Positions 54,429 through 64,000 of a stretch of 64,000 bases of DNA are shown piece by piece; the first letter of the stretch is position 1, and each line of letters starts with the position of its first letter. The translations under genes were made by a program, and so were the position numbers. A model generated the notes under the pieces. It made no database searches. It saw only the letters and a program-made list of their open reading frames with translations, and was not told the DNA's origin. The stretch spans positions 1 to 64,000 of the forward strand of contig NZ_UCOB01000034.1 of NCBI RefSeq assembly GCF_900474295.1, in the 5' to 3' direction. The stretch is from Synechococcus sp. UW140. Its GTDB lineage: Bacteria; Cyanobacteriota; Cyanobacteriia; PCC-6307; Cyanobiaceae.

Positions 54429-55213
54429 GTAGGGTGAGACGCATGGGAGACAGGATGGCCAATGCTCCGCGTCGCATTGTGTTTCCTGGCCGTGGTGCGT
54501 CCCTGAAGCGAAGGGCCAGCCGTCGTCATCTTGCTCTGCTTGCAGCACCTCCTTCGACCCTGACCGCGAGGGCTCTTGTCCGTCGTCAGAGCACGACAGG
54601 CCGCAGCCTCAAGCGCACCGGTGATGTGCTGTTTGCTCTGAGCATGCTCATTCTTGGCTCGCCACTCTTTCTTGTCTTGGCCTTGCTCGTGAAGGTCAGT
54701 TCTCCGGGGCCGGTGTTCTATGTGCAGCGCCGGGTGGGCCGCGGTTATCGCCATTTCGGATGTATCAAATTCCGAACCATGCGTTCAGATGCCGATCGCG
54801 TGCTGGCCAGCGTGCTGGCTGAATCGGAGGAGATGCGGGCTGAATTTGAAAGGGATTTCAAGCTGCGCCAAGATCCTCGGATCACCCGGATCGGTCGCTT
54901 CTTACGCCGTTCCAGTCTGGATGAGCTGCCCCAATTCTTGAATGTGCTTCTTGGTGAGATGAGTGTGGTCGGTCCACGTCCCATCGTCGACAAGGAGATC
55001 GAGCGTTATGGCCCCTATATGCAGGAAGTGTTGGCTGTCCGTCCTGGTCTCACAGGGCTGTGGCAGGTGAGCGGCCGCAATAACCTCAGCTATGCCAAGC
55101 GGGTGCGTCTGGATGTGGCCTATGCCCGCGGCCGCTCCTTCCTGCTCGATTTCGCCATCATCCTCCGCACCTTCGGGGTGCTTTTGTTACCCATGGATCG
55201 CGGTGCCTATTGA
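54425..55213 (+). CDS. Undecaprenyl-phosphate sugar-1-phosphate transferase
   Basis: About 256-262 residues. One hydrophobic segment (VLFALSMLILGSPLFLVLALL) anchors the protein, and the catalytic polyprenyl-phosphate sugar transferase domain follows: FGCIKFRTMRSDAD, ITRIGRFLRRSSLDELPQFL, GEMSVVGPRP and VRPGLTGLWQVSGRN. It starts lipid-linked polysaccharide synthesis by transferring a sugar-1-phosphate from UDP to undecaprenyl phosphate at the inner membrane. The TTG at 54425 overlaps the glycosyltransferase stop; ATG at 54443 is an alternative. Confidence 0.93.
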   Translation: MSRVRRMGDRMANAPRRIVFPGRGASLKRRASRRHLALLAAPPSTLTARALVRRQSTTGRSLKRTGDVLFALSMLILGSPLFLVLALLVKVSSPGPVFYVQRRVGRGYRHFGCIKFRTMRSDADRVLASVLAESEEMRAEFERDFKLRQDPRITRIGRFLRRSSLDELPQFLNVLLGEMSVVGPRPIVDKEIERYGPYMQEVLAVRPGLTGLWQVSGRNNLSYAKRVRLDVAYARGRSFLLDFAIILRTFGVLLLPMDRGAY

Positions 55214-56250
55214 GGCCACAGTCCAGTGCTCATCAGGCCGATGCCAATAGGGACCAGCAGCCACAATCCTTCCAGCCGCAAGCTGAACTGCAGGATGCGC
55301 CGCACCCCAGCAGCATCGGCATCAGGGAAGCCTTCTGCCAGCAAGGGTTTGTTCACCCAGTGGTCTTGGTAACGGTTGCGTCCACCAAGGCACAGTCCGG
55401 CGCAGTGGGCGTAGATCGCTTCGGCCCGTCCTGCATTAGGAGACGGGTCTGGCTTCCCGTCCCGTTCGGCGGCTGTCACGAGCCCCCACCATTGCCTCCA
55501 GGGGTGTGTGATGAGGGGCAGGCTCAGCATCACAAGCCGGCACGGTAGCCACACCATCAGGTCGTCTAGGCGGGCACCGGCACTTCCGAGCCAGCGCAGA
55601 CGTTCTCGGCGGTATCCCAGCATGGAATCCAGGGTGCTGGCGGCCTTGAAGGCCCAGGCCAGGGCCAAAGGACCTGGCCACGCATCGTTGATCAGCCAGA
55701 CCATCAATCCCATCACCATCCAGAACAATGGTGCAAACAGACCATCGACGGCATTTTCGGCTGCTGTTTCGGCTGCTGCACGCAGCATTTCGCTGGCTTC
55801 CAGGTTGCTGGTGTCTCGGCCAACGATCCATTGGAGGCGAGCCCGAGCTTTGGCGAGGTCACCGTGCTCGAGGGCAGTGAGGACCGCCAGAACGGCTTGC
55901 TCCAGGCTGCGCCCGGCGAGGGCACTGGCTAAACCGATCACCGTTAGCGACATCGCCGCGAGGGCCACCCAATCGTGATGGCCGAGCCAACGCCCCAAAC
56001 ACAGCTGTTCCAGGAACCAGCCGCTCAGCCCGCTCATGCCCACCATTGACACGGTGATCACCAACCCGGCGCGTTTCAGCTTCGCAGGGCTGTCTTCGGC
56101 CCAGGCTTCGGCGCGCTGGCGCATGTGGGAGATCCACCAACCCATGACCACCACGGGATGGGGCCATCCGAGCGGATCGCCGATGCAGCGATCGATCAGA
56201 GCTGCCACCAGGATGGCTTCGGCTGCCAAGGCAGCTGATGACAGCATCAT
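55207..56250 (-). CDS. cbiB: Adenosylcobinamide-phosphate synthase (CbiB/CobD)
   Basis: A 347-residue membrane protein of cobalamin synthesis, attaching the aminopropanol linker to adenosylcobyric acid. The family features are DRCIGDPLGWPHPVVVMGWW near residue 20, LALGRSLEQAVLAVL-type segment, IVGRDTSNLEASEMLRAAAE, ENAVDGLFAPLFWM, and SPNAGRAEAIYAHCAGLCLGG. Its length and about five helices match CbiB. Marine Synechococcus make pseudocobalamin, consistent with this gene. It overlaps the upstream transporter-like gene by 4 bases and the sugar-transferase 3' end by 7 bases (convergent). Confidence 0.93.
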   Translation of the reverse strand: MMLSSAALAAEAILVAALIDRCIGDPLGWPHPVVVMGWWISHMRQRAEAWAEDSPAKLKRAGLVITVSMVGMSGLSGWFLEQLCLGRWLGHHDWVALAAMSLTVIGLASALAGRSLEQAVLAVLTALEHGDLAKARARLQWIVGRDTSNLEASEMLRAAAETAAENAVDGLFAPLFWMVMGLMVWLINDAWPGPLALAWAFKAASTLDSMLGYRRERLRWLGSAGARLDDLMVWLPCRLVMLSLPLITHPWRQWWGLVTAAERDGKPDPSPNAGRAEAIYAHCAGLCLGGRNRYQDHWVNKPLLAEGFPDADAAGVRRILQFSLRLEGLWLLVPIGIGLMSTGLWPQ

Positions 56251-57305
56251 GGTTGCGGCGATGCTGTTGCCCGTGCCTGGGTCAGGGCCAGCAGGATGAA
56301 GCCCGCTGCGACCAGAGGTAGGGCCACATCCAGAGACATCAGCTGGCAGATCAATCCGAGGCCGATACTGCCGACCAGGCCGCCCACGGCACCGGAGCGC
56401 ACCAGCACCTGCCAGCGCAGGGGGGCATCCCCAAGTGGTGTGAGCTGGTCGACGAGGGCGGCATCACTTGCAGCGGCCATGGCCCCGATTGGGATGAACA
56501 GCATCACAGCCAGCCAGGCCGGCACACTCCACTGGCTCAAGAGAAGCAGTGCACAGATCAGGAGATAGGGCAGAGACCGGTGCATGCGCGGCGTCCAGCG
56601 GACGAGAGCACGGCCCAGGCCATAGGCCGCCAGCACCATGGCGAAATCGAAGCATTTGCCTCCATCCACCTCACGCACCCAGAGAGCCAGAAGGGCAAAC
56701 AGACCACCCATCACCAGGCCTTGCAGGGCGCAGGAGCGGCTCCAGGGCAGCGTGATTGCAGCCGTAGCGTTGCTTGGTGATGGCCTGTCAGAGGTGTCCC
56801 TTCGTGCGGCCACAACGGCGAGAGGTAGCAGCAGGATCAGAGCTGGAAGGAACTGGCGGAGCGCAGGAAACAGCATCGCTGCGAGCACATTGCCGATCAG
56901 GGCACCGATCTCCTGACCACTGCGCAACCGTTGCATCGAGCCACCGGCGTGGCTGATTAAGTGCCGCTGCAGCGGCAGGATCGAGATTTCTTGGCCAAGA
57001 GCAAACAGCAGCACTGCTAGATAGCTGCCCAGCAGCAGCAGGGAGGGCTGGTTGGCCATTGGTTTCATGGCCAGGCTGATCCCGATCAAGGCCAACACCG
57101 CCAGAAGCTGAAGGCCATAGCCGCGGGAATGACGCTTGAGCTGCAGCAGCAGAGGCAGGGCTCCGAGGGCAGGCAGCAGGCTGTTGAGGAGAGGCGAGGC
57201 GGTCAGGCCGCTCACCATCCAGACCGTTGCCGCCAGCGTGAGATTGACTCCGGCCTGGGCTGAGGCCTGGAGCAGCATGGGCGTTGGACGCAATCGATCT
57301 GCCAT
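56247..57305 (-). CDS. Transporter-like integral membrane protein (MFS-like)
   Basis: A 352-residue membrane protein with about ten helices: LLLLGSYLAVLLFALGQEIS, LLPALGALPLLLQLKRHS and VLVRSGAVGGLVGSIGLGLI (with a Gly-rich helix). It looks like a reduced MFS-type permease or BtuN-like protein. The gene overlaps cbiB by 4 bases, so it is translationally coupled to cobalamin synthesis; a role in corrinoid or precursor transport is an inference from context only. No substrate motif is visible. Confidence 0.6.
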   Translation of the reverse strand: MADRLRPTPMLLQASAQAGVNLTLAATVWMVSGLTASPLLNSLLPALGALPLLLQLKRHSRGYGLQLLAVLALIGISLAMKPMANQPSLLLLGSYLAVLLFALGQEISILPLQRHLISHAGGSMQRLRSGQEIGALIGNVLAAMLFPALRQFLPALILLLPLAVVAARRDTSDRPSPSNATAAITLPWSRSCALQGLVMGGLFALLALWVREVDGGKCFDFAMVLAAYGLGRALVRWTPRMHRSLPYLLICALLLLSQWSVPAWLAVMLFIPIGAMAAASDAALVDQLTPLGDAPLRWQVLVRSGAVGGLVGSIGLGLICQLMSLDVALPLVAAGFILLALTQARATASPQP

Positions 57306-57414
57306 CGCCGCAGGGAGTGTGGTGTGATTGCTTGCTCTTTCACCTTGCCTGTTCTCGATCCCTGGTGCTTGGGATGCAAAGGATCTGATCGGACGCGCGC
57401 TGCCTCGACAGATG

Positions 57415-57443
57415 CAGGGGTGGGGCCTCAGGCTCCACCCCTG
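57415..57443 (-). terminator. Strong hairpin downstream of ilvC
   Basis: A 13-bp stem (CAGGGGTGGGGCC with GGCTCCACCCCTG, one G-U pair) and a 3-base loop, 19 bases beyond the ilvC stop on the minus strand. The GC-rich stem and position suggest the transcription end of ilvC, although no T-run follows. Confidence 0.55.
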
Positions 57444-57461
57444 GAGAGATCACTGGTTCAA

Positions 57462-58532
<1,071 letters not shown>

Positions 58533-58628
58533 TCAGGGCGGTCTCCATTGTGAGGAGGGGCCTCGTCAGGATTGTTGTTCTGCAGCGAAGGCTGTGGACC
58601 ACTTGGACAAATCGCCCGAATTGTGCCT

Positions 58629-58668
58629 CCAACGACGCCTGTTGTGGTTAGGGATCAGGCGTCGTTGG
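58629..58668 (-). terminator. Hairpin overlapping the end of clpP3
   Basis: Two 13-base arms (CCAACGACGCCTG and CAGGCGTCGTTGG) are perfect reverse complements with a 14-base loop. The stop codon and last codons of clpP3 lie in one arm. No T-run follows, so this may be a stabilising 3' structure rather than a full intrinsic terminator. Confidence 0.6.
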
Positions 58669-59257
58669 GATGGGCGATGACGCGATCGATCAGGCCGTAG
58701 TTTTTCGCTTCTTCCGCGCTGAGGAAGTAGTCGCGATCGGTGTCCTTTTCGATCTTCTCGAAGCTCTGGCCCGTCATGTCGGCCATCGAGCGATTCAGCA
58801 TTTCCTTCATTCGAAGGATTTCGCGGGCTTCGATCTCGATGTCGCTGGCCTGGCGCTGGGCTGTTCCTCCCAGGGGTTGGTGGATCATGATCCGGCTGTG
58901 GGGCAGCGCCAGACGTTTGCCTTTGGTGCCCGCACCCAGCAGGAATGCGCCCATGGAGGCCGCGAGGCCAACGCAGATCGTCACCACGTCACTTTTGACG
59001 TATTGCATGGTGTCGTAAATCGCCAGGCCGGCGGTCACCGATCCGCCTGGAGAGTTGATGTAGAGATAAATCGGCTTGCTGCTGTCTTCGGAGTCGAGGT
59101 AGAGCATCTGGGCCACCAGGCTGTTGGCGATGCCGTCATTCACCTCCTGGCCAAGGAAGAGGATGCGTTCGACGCCGAGGCGGGTGTAGATGTCAACCCA
59201 GCGCTCCATCTGGCTGCCGGGAAGGCGGTAGGGGACGCTGGGGGTACCGATCGGCAT
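58655..59257 (-). CDS. clpP3: ATP-dependent Clp protease proteolytic subunit (ClpP3-type)
   Basis: A 200-residue serine protease subunit with an intact triad: Ser101 in [13 protein letters not shown], His126 in [11 protein letters not shown] and Asp176 in [29 protein letters not shown] is the conserved oxyanion region. It is the catalytic partner in the cyanobacterial ClpP3/R core, which works with ClpC in an essential protease, and lies downstream of clpR in the usual order. ATG at 59257; the gap to clpR is 64 bases, consistent with co-transcription. Confidence 0.93.
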   Translation of the reverse strand: MPIGTPSVPYRLPGSQMERWVDIYTRLGVERILFLGQEVNDGIANSLVAQMLYLDSEDSSKPIYLYINSPGGSVTAGLAIYDTMQYVKSDVVTICVGLAASMGAFLLGAGTKGKRLALPHSRIMIHQPLGGTAQRQASDIEIEAREILRMKEMLNRSMADMTGQSFEKIEKDTDRDYFLSAEEAKNYGLIDRVIAHPNDA

Positions 59258-59321
59258 GGGTCCGTTGGGTGGGATGAAAGGGAGCGGAGAGGTTGTGGCT
59301 GCTGAGGGGGCGGGCGGCGGT

Positions 59322-59987
59322 TCAGACCGTTGGGCTAGGCAACTCCTTGCGGCTGCTGAGCACTCGATCGATCAGGCCGAATTCAACGGCTTGTTCGGGA
59401 GTGAGATAGCTCATCCGATCGGAATCCTGGGCCAGCTGTTCAATGCTTCGCCCCGTGTTGTTCGACAGGATTTCCAGCATGGAACGCTTGTTCTGAAGCA
59501 CTTCCTTGGCACGGATCTGGATGTCTGTGGCCTGGCCGCGCGCACCGCTCCTGGGCTGGTGCAGCACGATCGAGGAATGGGGCAGCGCAGCCCGTTGGCC
59601 TTTGGTGCCGGCAGAGAGAATTACCGCGGCGGTGCCCATGGCTTGGCCAATGCAGATGGTGTGCACCGGGGGCTTGACGTAGCGGAGGGTGTCGCAGATG
59701 GCGAAGGCTTCGGTTTCAAAGCCGATCGCGTCGCCGGAGTACCAGCTGGTGCCCGTGGAGTTGATATAGAAGTAGATCGGCTTCTCGGCGTTGTCGAACT
59801 CGAGATAGAGAAGCTGGGCGATGATCAGTTCGGTGACATCGAGGCCGAGCTGACGCTTGGTGTTGTCATCAGAGAACAGGGGCAGACCGAGGTAGACGAT
59901 CCGTTCCTTGAGCATCAGCGACGGCAAGTCCGGAGGTGGCGTCCGCAACACCGTGGAGTCTCCGTAGTAAGGAGCTGAGGTGGTCAT
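59322..59987 (-). CDS. clpR: ClpR, catalytically inactive Clp subunit
   Basis: A 221-residue ClpP-family protein in which the active Ser is missing: the equivalent segment reads [13 protein letters not shown], with Gly118 where the active Ser would be. His143 is still present (IVLHQPRSG). This is the hallmark of ClpR in cyanobacteria and plastids, which builds a mixed heptameric ring with ClpP3. N-terminal [19 protein letters not shown] and [20 protein letters not shown] differ from ClpP3, as expected. Upstream of clpP3 on the same strand. Confidence 0.93.
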   Translation of the reverse strand: MTTSAPYYGDSTVLRTPPPDLPSLMLKERIVYLGLPLFSDDNTKRQLGLDVTELIIAQLLYLEFDNAEKPIYFYINSTGTSWYSGDAIGFETEAFAICDTLRYVKPPVHTICIGQAMGTAAVILSAGTKGQRAALPHSSIVLHQPRSGARGQATDIQIRAKEVLQNKRSMLEILSNNTGRSIEQLAQDSDRMSYLTPEQAVEFGLIDRVLSSRKELPSPTV

Positions 59988-60017
59988 TCGTGGCGCGTCC
60001 CCTGGCGTGGTGGGAGC

Positions 60018-61187
60018 CTAGCGGGGGCCTGCGGTGTCGCGCTCGTTCGGATTGTTCGGTTTGGACGCTTTGCCCTTCCCGCTGCGGGAGGATTTGCCCG
60101 ATTTTGCTGTTTTCGCAGACGTGCCCTCATCCAGACGGGCAAAAACCATGCGGCCGGTCGGGGTTTGCAGGGCTCCTGTGACCACCACGGGGTGGCGGCT
60201 GCCAATCAGTGTTCGAGCCTCGTCGACCACCACCATCGTTCCGTCTTCCAAATAGCCCACCCCTTGGCTTTCTTCTTTGCCTTCGCGCACTATTTTGAGC
60301 TTCAGCTCATCACCGGGCTGCACCTCCGGTCGCAGAGCGATCACCAGTTCACTCAGATTCATCACCTTCAAGGCCTTCACCTGGGCCACCTGGGACAGGT
60401 TGAAGTCCGCTGTCACAAGAGTGCCGCCGGTGTCTTCGGTGAGCTGTAGCAACCGGTCGTCGGTGCCAGCTCCGTCGTAACGGGTGGTGTTAATCACCAG
60501 CCGTCTGCCATAGCTCTCGCGCAGTTCTGTAAGCAGCTTGAGGCCGCGGCGTCCCTTCGCCCGTTTCTCCAGGTTCGTGGAGTCGGCCAGCTTCTGCATT
60601 TCATCGATCACGGTCTGCGCCACAATCACCTGCCCCTCCAGCAGGCCACAGGCGAGCATGCCGCGAATGCGGCCGTCGATGATCACGCTCGTGTCGAGAA
60701 TTTTGGCGGTTGCCGGCGTTAGGACGCCGTCGGCCACTAGGAGTGCTTCGGCGGAGGTGGGATTGAACAAGCGCAGCAGCGTGCGGCCATGCACCTCGGC
60801 AAGGTTGTACCCCAGAACCCCAAAGAAAACGTTGCTGACCACAGCCGCCAAAGGCTTCACAAGGGCGGAGCTGCCCGCCAACGGCAGCAAGAGCACTGGT
60901 GCCAGCAGCAGGTTGGCCACAAGCAGGCCAAGGATTAGGCCAACGGCACGACTCACCAGCAGGTCGGTCGGCATCGTGCGCACCTGGCGCATGAGCTGTT
61001 GCCGCAAGCGACGGAACACCAGTCCGGCGACCAGACCGATCAGGGCACTACCAGAGGTGAGGCCCCATCGCACCAGCTCCACATCGGTGCCGGCTGCCAA
61101 GAGCTCCTGCGGCAGGAGATGAACTCCCATCCAGCCGGTAGCGGCACCGGAGATCACGAACAGAATCAGGATGAGCAGTTCAACCAT
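60018..61187 (-). CDS. PIN/TRAM-domain membrane protein (YacL-type putative RNase)
   Basis: A 389-residue protein with about four N-terminal helices (LILILFVISGAATGWMGVHL and three others, residues 1-130), a PIN nuclease domain (about residues 150-280) and a C-terminal TRAM domain (about 290-345) with a basic tail (SSRSGKGKASKPNN). PIN acidic residues appear as ILDTSVIIDGRIRGML, VIDEMQKLAD, and TADFNLSQVAQV. The family (YacL, also called integral membrane PIN-TRAM) is widespread; the RNA target is not known in cyanobacteria. Confidence 0.88.
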   Translation of the reverse strand: MVELLILILFVISGAATGWMGVHLLPQELLAAGTDVELVRWGLTSGSALIGLVAGLVFRRLRQQLMRQVRTMPTDLLVSRAVGLILGLLVANLLLAPVLLLPLAGSSALVKPLAAVVSNVFFGVLGYNLAEVHGRTLLRLFNPTSAEALLVADGVLTPATAKILDTSVIIDGRIRGMLACGLLEGQVIVAQTVIDEMQKLADSTNLEKRAKGRRGLKLLTELRESYGRRLVINTTRYDGAGTDDRLLQLTEDTGGTLVTADFNLSQVAQVKALKVMNLSELVIALRPEVQPGDELKLKIVREGKEESQGVGYLEDGTMVVVDEARTLIGSRHPVVVTGALQTPTGRMVFARLDEGTSAKTAKSGKSSRSGKGKASKPNNPNERDTAGPR

Positions 61188-61260
61188 GGTTCGGTTAGTG
61201 GCGGCTCAGTCCAGCTGCAGGCAGCATGCACCATCTTCCGACGGATGGCCTGGGCAGATG

Positions 61261-62502
61261 TCCGCACCGCGCAGCGCCTACGTGCATATCCCTTTCTGCC
61301 ATCGGCGCTGTTTTTATTGCGATTTCGCTGTGGTGCCCCTGGGGGATCAGGCAGGAGGGGGGGGAGGTCCCGGCAGTGCCTCAATCGATTCCTACCTGGA
61401 ACAGTTGCATGCTGAGATCGCCCTTTCCCCACAAGGACCTCCGCTGGCCACGGTTTATATCGGCGGGGGCACTCCGTCCCTGCTGACGTCTGAGCAGATC
61501 CATGCCTTGCTCAAGCGGTTGTGTCGGCAGTTTGGCGTTCAGGCCGGAGCGGAGATCACCCTGGAGATGGATCCAGCCAGCTTTGATCAGCACGATCTCC
61601 AGGCTTTGATCGCTGCCGGTATCAATCGGGTCAGTCTCGGTGGCCAGAGTTTTGATGATGGTGTTCTCGAATCCCTCGGCCGTCGTCACCGCTCCGATGC
61701 CTTGATGCAGTGCTGTCGCTGGATCGCGCAGGCTTGTCACGAAGGTGAGCTGCGCAGCTGGAGTTTGGATTTGATCCGTAACTTGCCAAATCAAACTCTT
61801 GAGGGGTGGTGCGAACAACTTGAGCAGGCCCTGGCAGTTGAGGCTCCCCACCTGTCGATTTACGACCTGCAGGTTGAGCCAGGCACGGTGTTTGCCTGGC
61901 GGCAACAACGCGGTGAGCTGCCACTGCCCGATGACGATCTGGCGGCTGATCTGATGGCCAGCACCAGTCAGCGGCTCCGCCGTGCTGGCTTCTGTCGCTA
62001 CGAAATTTCGAACTACGCCAGGCCTGGCCATGCGTCCAGGCACAACCGCGTCTACTGGAGCGGTGCCGGTTGGTGGGGGTTTGGTCTCGGTGCCACGAGT
62101 GCCCCCTGGGGAGAGCGGCTTGCTCGCCCCAGGACTCGGGAGGCTTACGGCGTTTGGCTGACGGATCAGCATCAAGCTGTGCATCGCTCCCTGCAGCGGC
62201 AGTCAGCCGCAGCACTGCCCCTGGATGACCGTCTGCTGGTGGGTCTCCGTCGTCATGAGGGGGTTCACCTGTTCGATCAGGCCCGAGCCTGTGGCTGGGA
62301 TGAGCGCAGTTGCAATCGACATCTCCCGGCTCTCGAGCGTCGCTGGACCAAGGCCCTGCAGCAGCGCTTGCTGTTGCAGGAGGGGGGGCGCTGGCGTCTG
62401 AGCGACCCGGAGGGGATGGCCCTCAGCAACCAGGTGCTTGTGGAGCTGATGTGCTGGTGGGAGTCGCTGCCTGCTGACGTTGTTCGCACACCCAGCCCCT
62501 GA
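61261..62502 (+). CDS. hemW: HemW-like radical SAM protein
   Basis: A 413-residue radical SAM protein. The cluster motif is [10 protein letters not shown] (CxxxCxxC) near residue 15, after SAYVHIPF, and the following GGGTPSLLT is the GGD/E-type SAM motif. [21 protein letters not shown] is the conserved HemW segment, and [20 protein letters not shown] is a family signature. HemW, long annotated as oxygen-independent coproporphyrinogen oxidase, is now viewed as a heme chaperone in bacteria. It has no HemN N-terminal extension. Start ATG 61261 puts HIPFCHRRC at the usual place. Its 3' end overlaps panB by 80 bases. Confidence 0.92.
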   Translation, partial: SAPRSAYVHIPFCHRRCFYCDFAVVPLGDQAGGGGGPGSASIDSYLEQLHAEIALSPQGPPLATVYIGGGTPSLLTSEQIHALLKRLCRQFGVQAGAEITLEMDPASFDQHDLQALIAAGINRVSLGGQSFDDGVLESLGRRHRSDALMQCCRWIAQACHEGELRSWSLDLIRNLPNQTLEGWCEQLEQALAVEAPHLSIYDLQVEPGTVFAWRQQRGELPLPDDDLAADLMASTSQRLRRAGFCRYEISNYARPGHASRHNRVYWSGAGWWGFGLGATSAPWGERLARPRTREAYGVWLTDQHQAVHRSLQRQSAAALPLDDRLLVGLRRHEGVHLFDQARACGWDERSCNRHLPALERRWTKALQQRLLLQEGGRWRLSDPEGMALSNQVLVELMCWWESLPADVVRTPSP

Positions 62503-63241
62503 GAGCCTCTAAGCACAGCTGTCGGCCTGGGATTAGGGCCGGGCTGAACGGGGGCTGCTTGGCGGTGAGACCCAGAAGATCAGCTGTGACCCGAACCTGG
62601 CCATCACAGCCGTCGCCGGCGCCGATGCCGATCACGGCAATGGAGAGCAGCTGTTGCAGTTCAGCGGCAAGGTCTGTGGGGATGTGCTCCAAGACCAAGG
62701 AGCAGCAGCCAGCCGCTTCCAGGGCAAGGGCCTGTCGTTTGAGTTTGTCCTGGCTGCTGGGGTCCTGGGCCTGGCGGCGATAGCCGAGACGATGCACGGC
62801 CTGTGGAGTGAGGCCTAGATGCCCCATCACGGGAATGCCCATTCGCACGAGCCGGTCGATCACGGTGAGGACCTCTGGCTCGGCACCTTCCAGCTTCACG
62901 GCTGCGGCTCCTGACTGTTTCAGCAACGTGCCAGCGGCCGCCACGGCTCGATCGGCGCCGCACTGGTAGCTGAGGAACGGTAGATCGACGACCACCAGAG
63001 GCTGTTCACTGATTGGGCCCATCAAGCCGCGGCACACCGCTTGGCTATGCAGCAACATCTGCTCCAGGGTCACTGGAAGGGTGGTGGCATGGCCTAGAAC
63101 GACCATGGCAAGCGAATCTCCCACCAGCACCACATCAGCTCCAGCTTCTTGCACTAGAGACGCGGAGAGGCTGTCCCAGGCGGTGAGCACGGTGATGGCA
63201 CGACCGGACTGCTTGAAGCGGCTGAGATCACCAGGGCGCAT
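62423..63241 (-). CDS. panB: 3-methyl-2-oxobutanoate hydroxymethyltransferase PanB
   Basis: A 272-residue (beta/alpha)8 enzyme. The start [20 protein letters not shown] replaces the usual T-A-Y-D motif, then [20 protein letters not shown] carries metal-binding Asp, [11 protein letters not shown] and AAVKLEGAE follow, and [19 protein letters not shown]-type is visible. It converts ketoisovalerate and methylene-THF to ketopantoate, the first step of pantothenate and CoA synthesis. The 3' end overlaps hemW by 80 bases in the opposite direction. The C-terminal about 27 residues are the only part in the overlap and may be poorly conserved. Confidence 0.95.
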   Translation of the reverse strand: MRPGDLSRFKQSGRAITVLTAWDSLSASLVQEAGADVVLVGDSLAMVVLGHATTLPVTLEQMLLHSQAVCRGLMGPISEQPLVVVDLPFLSYQCGADRAVAAAGTLLKQSGAAAVKLEGAEPEVLTVIDRLVRMGIPVMGHLGLTPQAVHRLGYRRQAQDPSSQDKLKRQALALEAAGCCSLVLEHIPTDLAAELQQLLSIAVIGIGAGDGCDGQVRVTADLLGLTAKQPPFSPALIPGRQLCLEALRGWVCEQRQQAATPTSTSAPQAPGC

Positions 63242-63285
63242 CCGCCTCTCCAGGCCTGCGGAGGTCCATTGCTAGCATTACGAGG

Positions 63286-63383
63286 ACTCGGACCCATGCG
63301 GTCCAGACGCCCAAACCTGGTCAGGACCGGAAGGGAGCAGCCACACGGGATGCTCTGGGCAGGCGTGGACTCCGGGTCACCAT
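63286..63383 (+). ncRNA. ffs: Signal recognition particle RNA (4.5S type)
   Basis: A single long hairpin RNA. The conserved apical SRP54-binding core GGTCAGGACCGGAAGGGAGC is at 63319-63338, with the GGAA tetraloop. The basal arms GACCC...GACGCC (63291-63311) and GGCGTGGACTCCGGGTC (63362-63378) pair with minor bulges. Ends are approximate. It binds Ffh to target nascent membrane proteins. A strong terminator lies 30 bases downstream. Confidence 0.9.
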
Positions 63384-63411
63384 CTTGTCTGGACCCGGTT
63401 GTCTCATCAGG

Positions 63412-63452
63412 GCATCAAAAAAGCCCTGTGAATCACAGGGCTTTTTTGATGC
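63412..63452. terminator. Bidirectional intrinsic terminator
   Basis: A perfect inverted repeat: GCATCAAAAAAGCCCTGTGA and its reverse complement TCACAGGGCTTTTTTGATGC, separated by one base. GC-rich inner stem (GCCCTGTG) with A-tract and T-tract arms gives U-runs on both strands. It ends ffs transcription on the plus strand and ftsZ on the minus strand. Confidence 0.9.
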
Positions 63453-63468
63453 TTGCTCAGTAGAAGGA

Positions 63469-64000
63469 TCAGCCTTCGCCTGAATCGGAACGCATCTGAC
63501 GCTGACGCAGAAATTCGGGAATGCGGGCACCGGATTCGGTTGTGTCTGGTGCGGCGAACGACATGGGGCTTGGCCGACTTGTGGCGCGCTCATTGCGATA
63601 GGGCTGGCCGTTTTCGAAGCCTGTGGCGATCACTGTGACGTGGATTTCGCCCTCGAGACGTTCATCCACCACCGCTCCGACAATGATGTTGGCTTCGGGG
63701 TCCACAACGTCGTAAATGACTTCGGACGCAGAGGTCATGTCCTCGAGGGTCATGTCCCTGCCGCCGCTGATATTGATCACACAGCCCTTGGCTCCATCGA
63801 TTTGGGCCGCCTCGAGCAGGGGGCTGTTGATCGCGCTTTGGGCCGCTTCGATGGCGCGGGAACGGCCGGATCCCACACCGATGCCGAGCAGAGCCGTGCC
63901 GGCTTCTGTCATCACGGAGCGCACATCGGCGAAGTCCACATTCACAAGGCCGGGGCAGGTAATGATGTCGCTGATGCCCTTCACGCCCATGCGCAACACA
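63469..64000 (-). CDS. ftsZ: Cell division protein FtsZ, C-terminal part (cut by window edge)
   Basis: About 177 residues of the C-terminal half of FtsZ: MGVKGISDIITCPGLVNVDF, DVRSVMTEAGTALLGIGVGS and INISGGRDMTLEDMTSASEV are the GTPase-activating synergy loop (T7) and C-terminal domain strands; VDERLEGEIHVTVIATGFEN is the end of the core. A variable linker and a short C-terminal tail (RIPEFLRQRQ) follow; PxFL of the FtsA/Ftn2-binding tail type is present. The start and GTP-binding domain lie beyond the right edge. FtsZ forms the division ring in the cytoplasm. Confidence 0.97.
   Translation of the reverse strand, partial: VLRMGVKGISDIITCPGLVNVDFADVRSVMTEAGTALLGIGVGSGRSRAIEAAQSAINSPLLEAAQIDGAKGCVINISGGRDMTLEDMTSASEVIYDVVDPEANIIVGAVVDERLEGEIHVTVIATGFENGQPYRNERATSRPSPMSFAAPDTTESGARIPEFLRQRQMRSDSGEG

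Overview
The window looks like the chromosome of a marine picocyanobacterium, most probably a phycoerythrin-rich Synechococcus (subcluster 5.1). Pointers are chlorophyll synthase (ChlG), a PetP-like cytochrome b6f subunit, a ClpR/ClpP3 pair, a MenG/UbiE-type quinone methyltransferase, a CpcE/MpeZ-type bilin lyase beside two AraC-class regulators, and short intergenic gaps with many start/stop overlaps. The species assignment is inference; nothing was searched.

Layout. 0-6.5 kb is gene-poor and accessory: a small secreted protein behind a perfect CRP-type palindrome, an MsrQ/ferric-reductase-like membrane protein, an orphan ParA ATPase with a frame-disrupted partner, several unexplained hairpins and a polyphosphate-glucokinase-like ROK kinase. 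6.5-12.3 kb is housekeeping (DUF4079, a LysR-like regulator, Nfu, Mqo, an SMR transporter, LepA). 12.3-22.8 kb is a type IV pilus block: six minus-strand genes (major-pilin-like protein, four minor-pilin/PilX-like genes and a prepilin fused to a von Willebrand A domain), then a tail-to-tail histidine kinase/response regulator pair, then four plus-strand overlapping pseudopilin genes, one of which appears to lack a leader peptide. 22.8-35.3 kb holds a second histidine kinase, an ABC permease, a glutaredoxin-MauE fusion, TrmH, an alkyltransferase-like protein, RsmB, a class A PBP, ChlG, PetP, HisF and MenG.

35.4-53 kb is the second accessory region. Two large secreted-type proteins sharing a C-terminal module (1217 and 729 aa) flank glyQ, a comEC gene broken by one in-frame amber codon, tRNA-Ser(CGA) and an AT-rich cassette. 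The cassette contains a bilin lyase (MpeZ/MpeW type), a ribbon-helix-helix protein, two overlapping AraC-class regulators (FciA/FciB type) and a Nif11-domain protein, and it matches the described composition of a CA4 (type IV chromatic acclimation) island. If so, this strain adjusts its phycoerythrobilin:phycourobilin ratio to green or blue light.

53-64 kb is core again: glycosyltransferase plus sugar-phosphate transferase, CbiB with a transporter-like protein, IlvC, ClpP3 and ClpR, a PIN/TRAM membrane protein, HemW, PanB, SRP RNA and the C-terminal part of FtsZ running off the right edge. Most plausible novelty: the pilus block with its VWA prepilin and leaderless pseudopilin, and the small regulators inside the CA4-like cassette.
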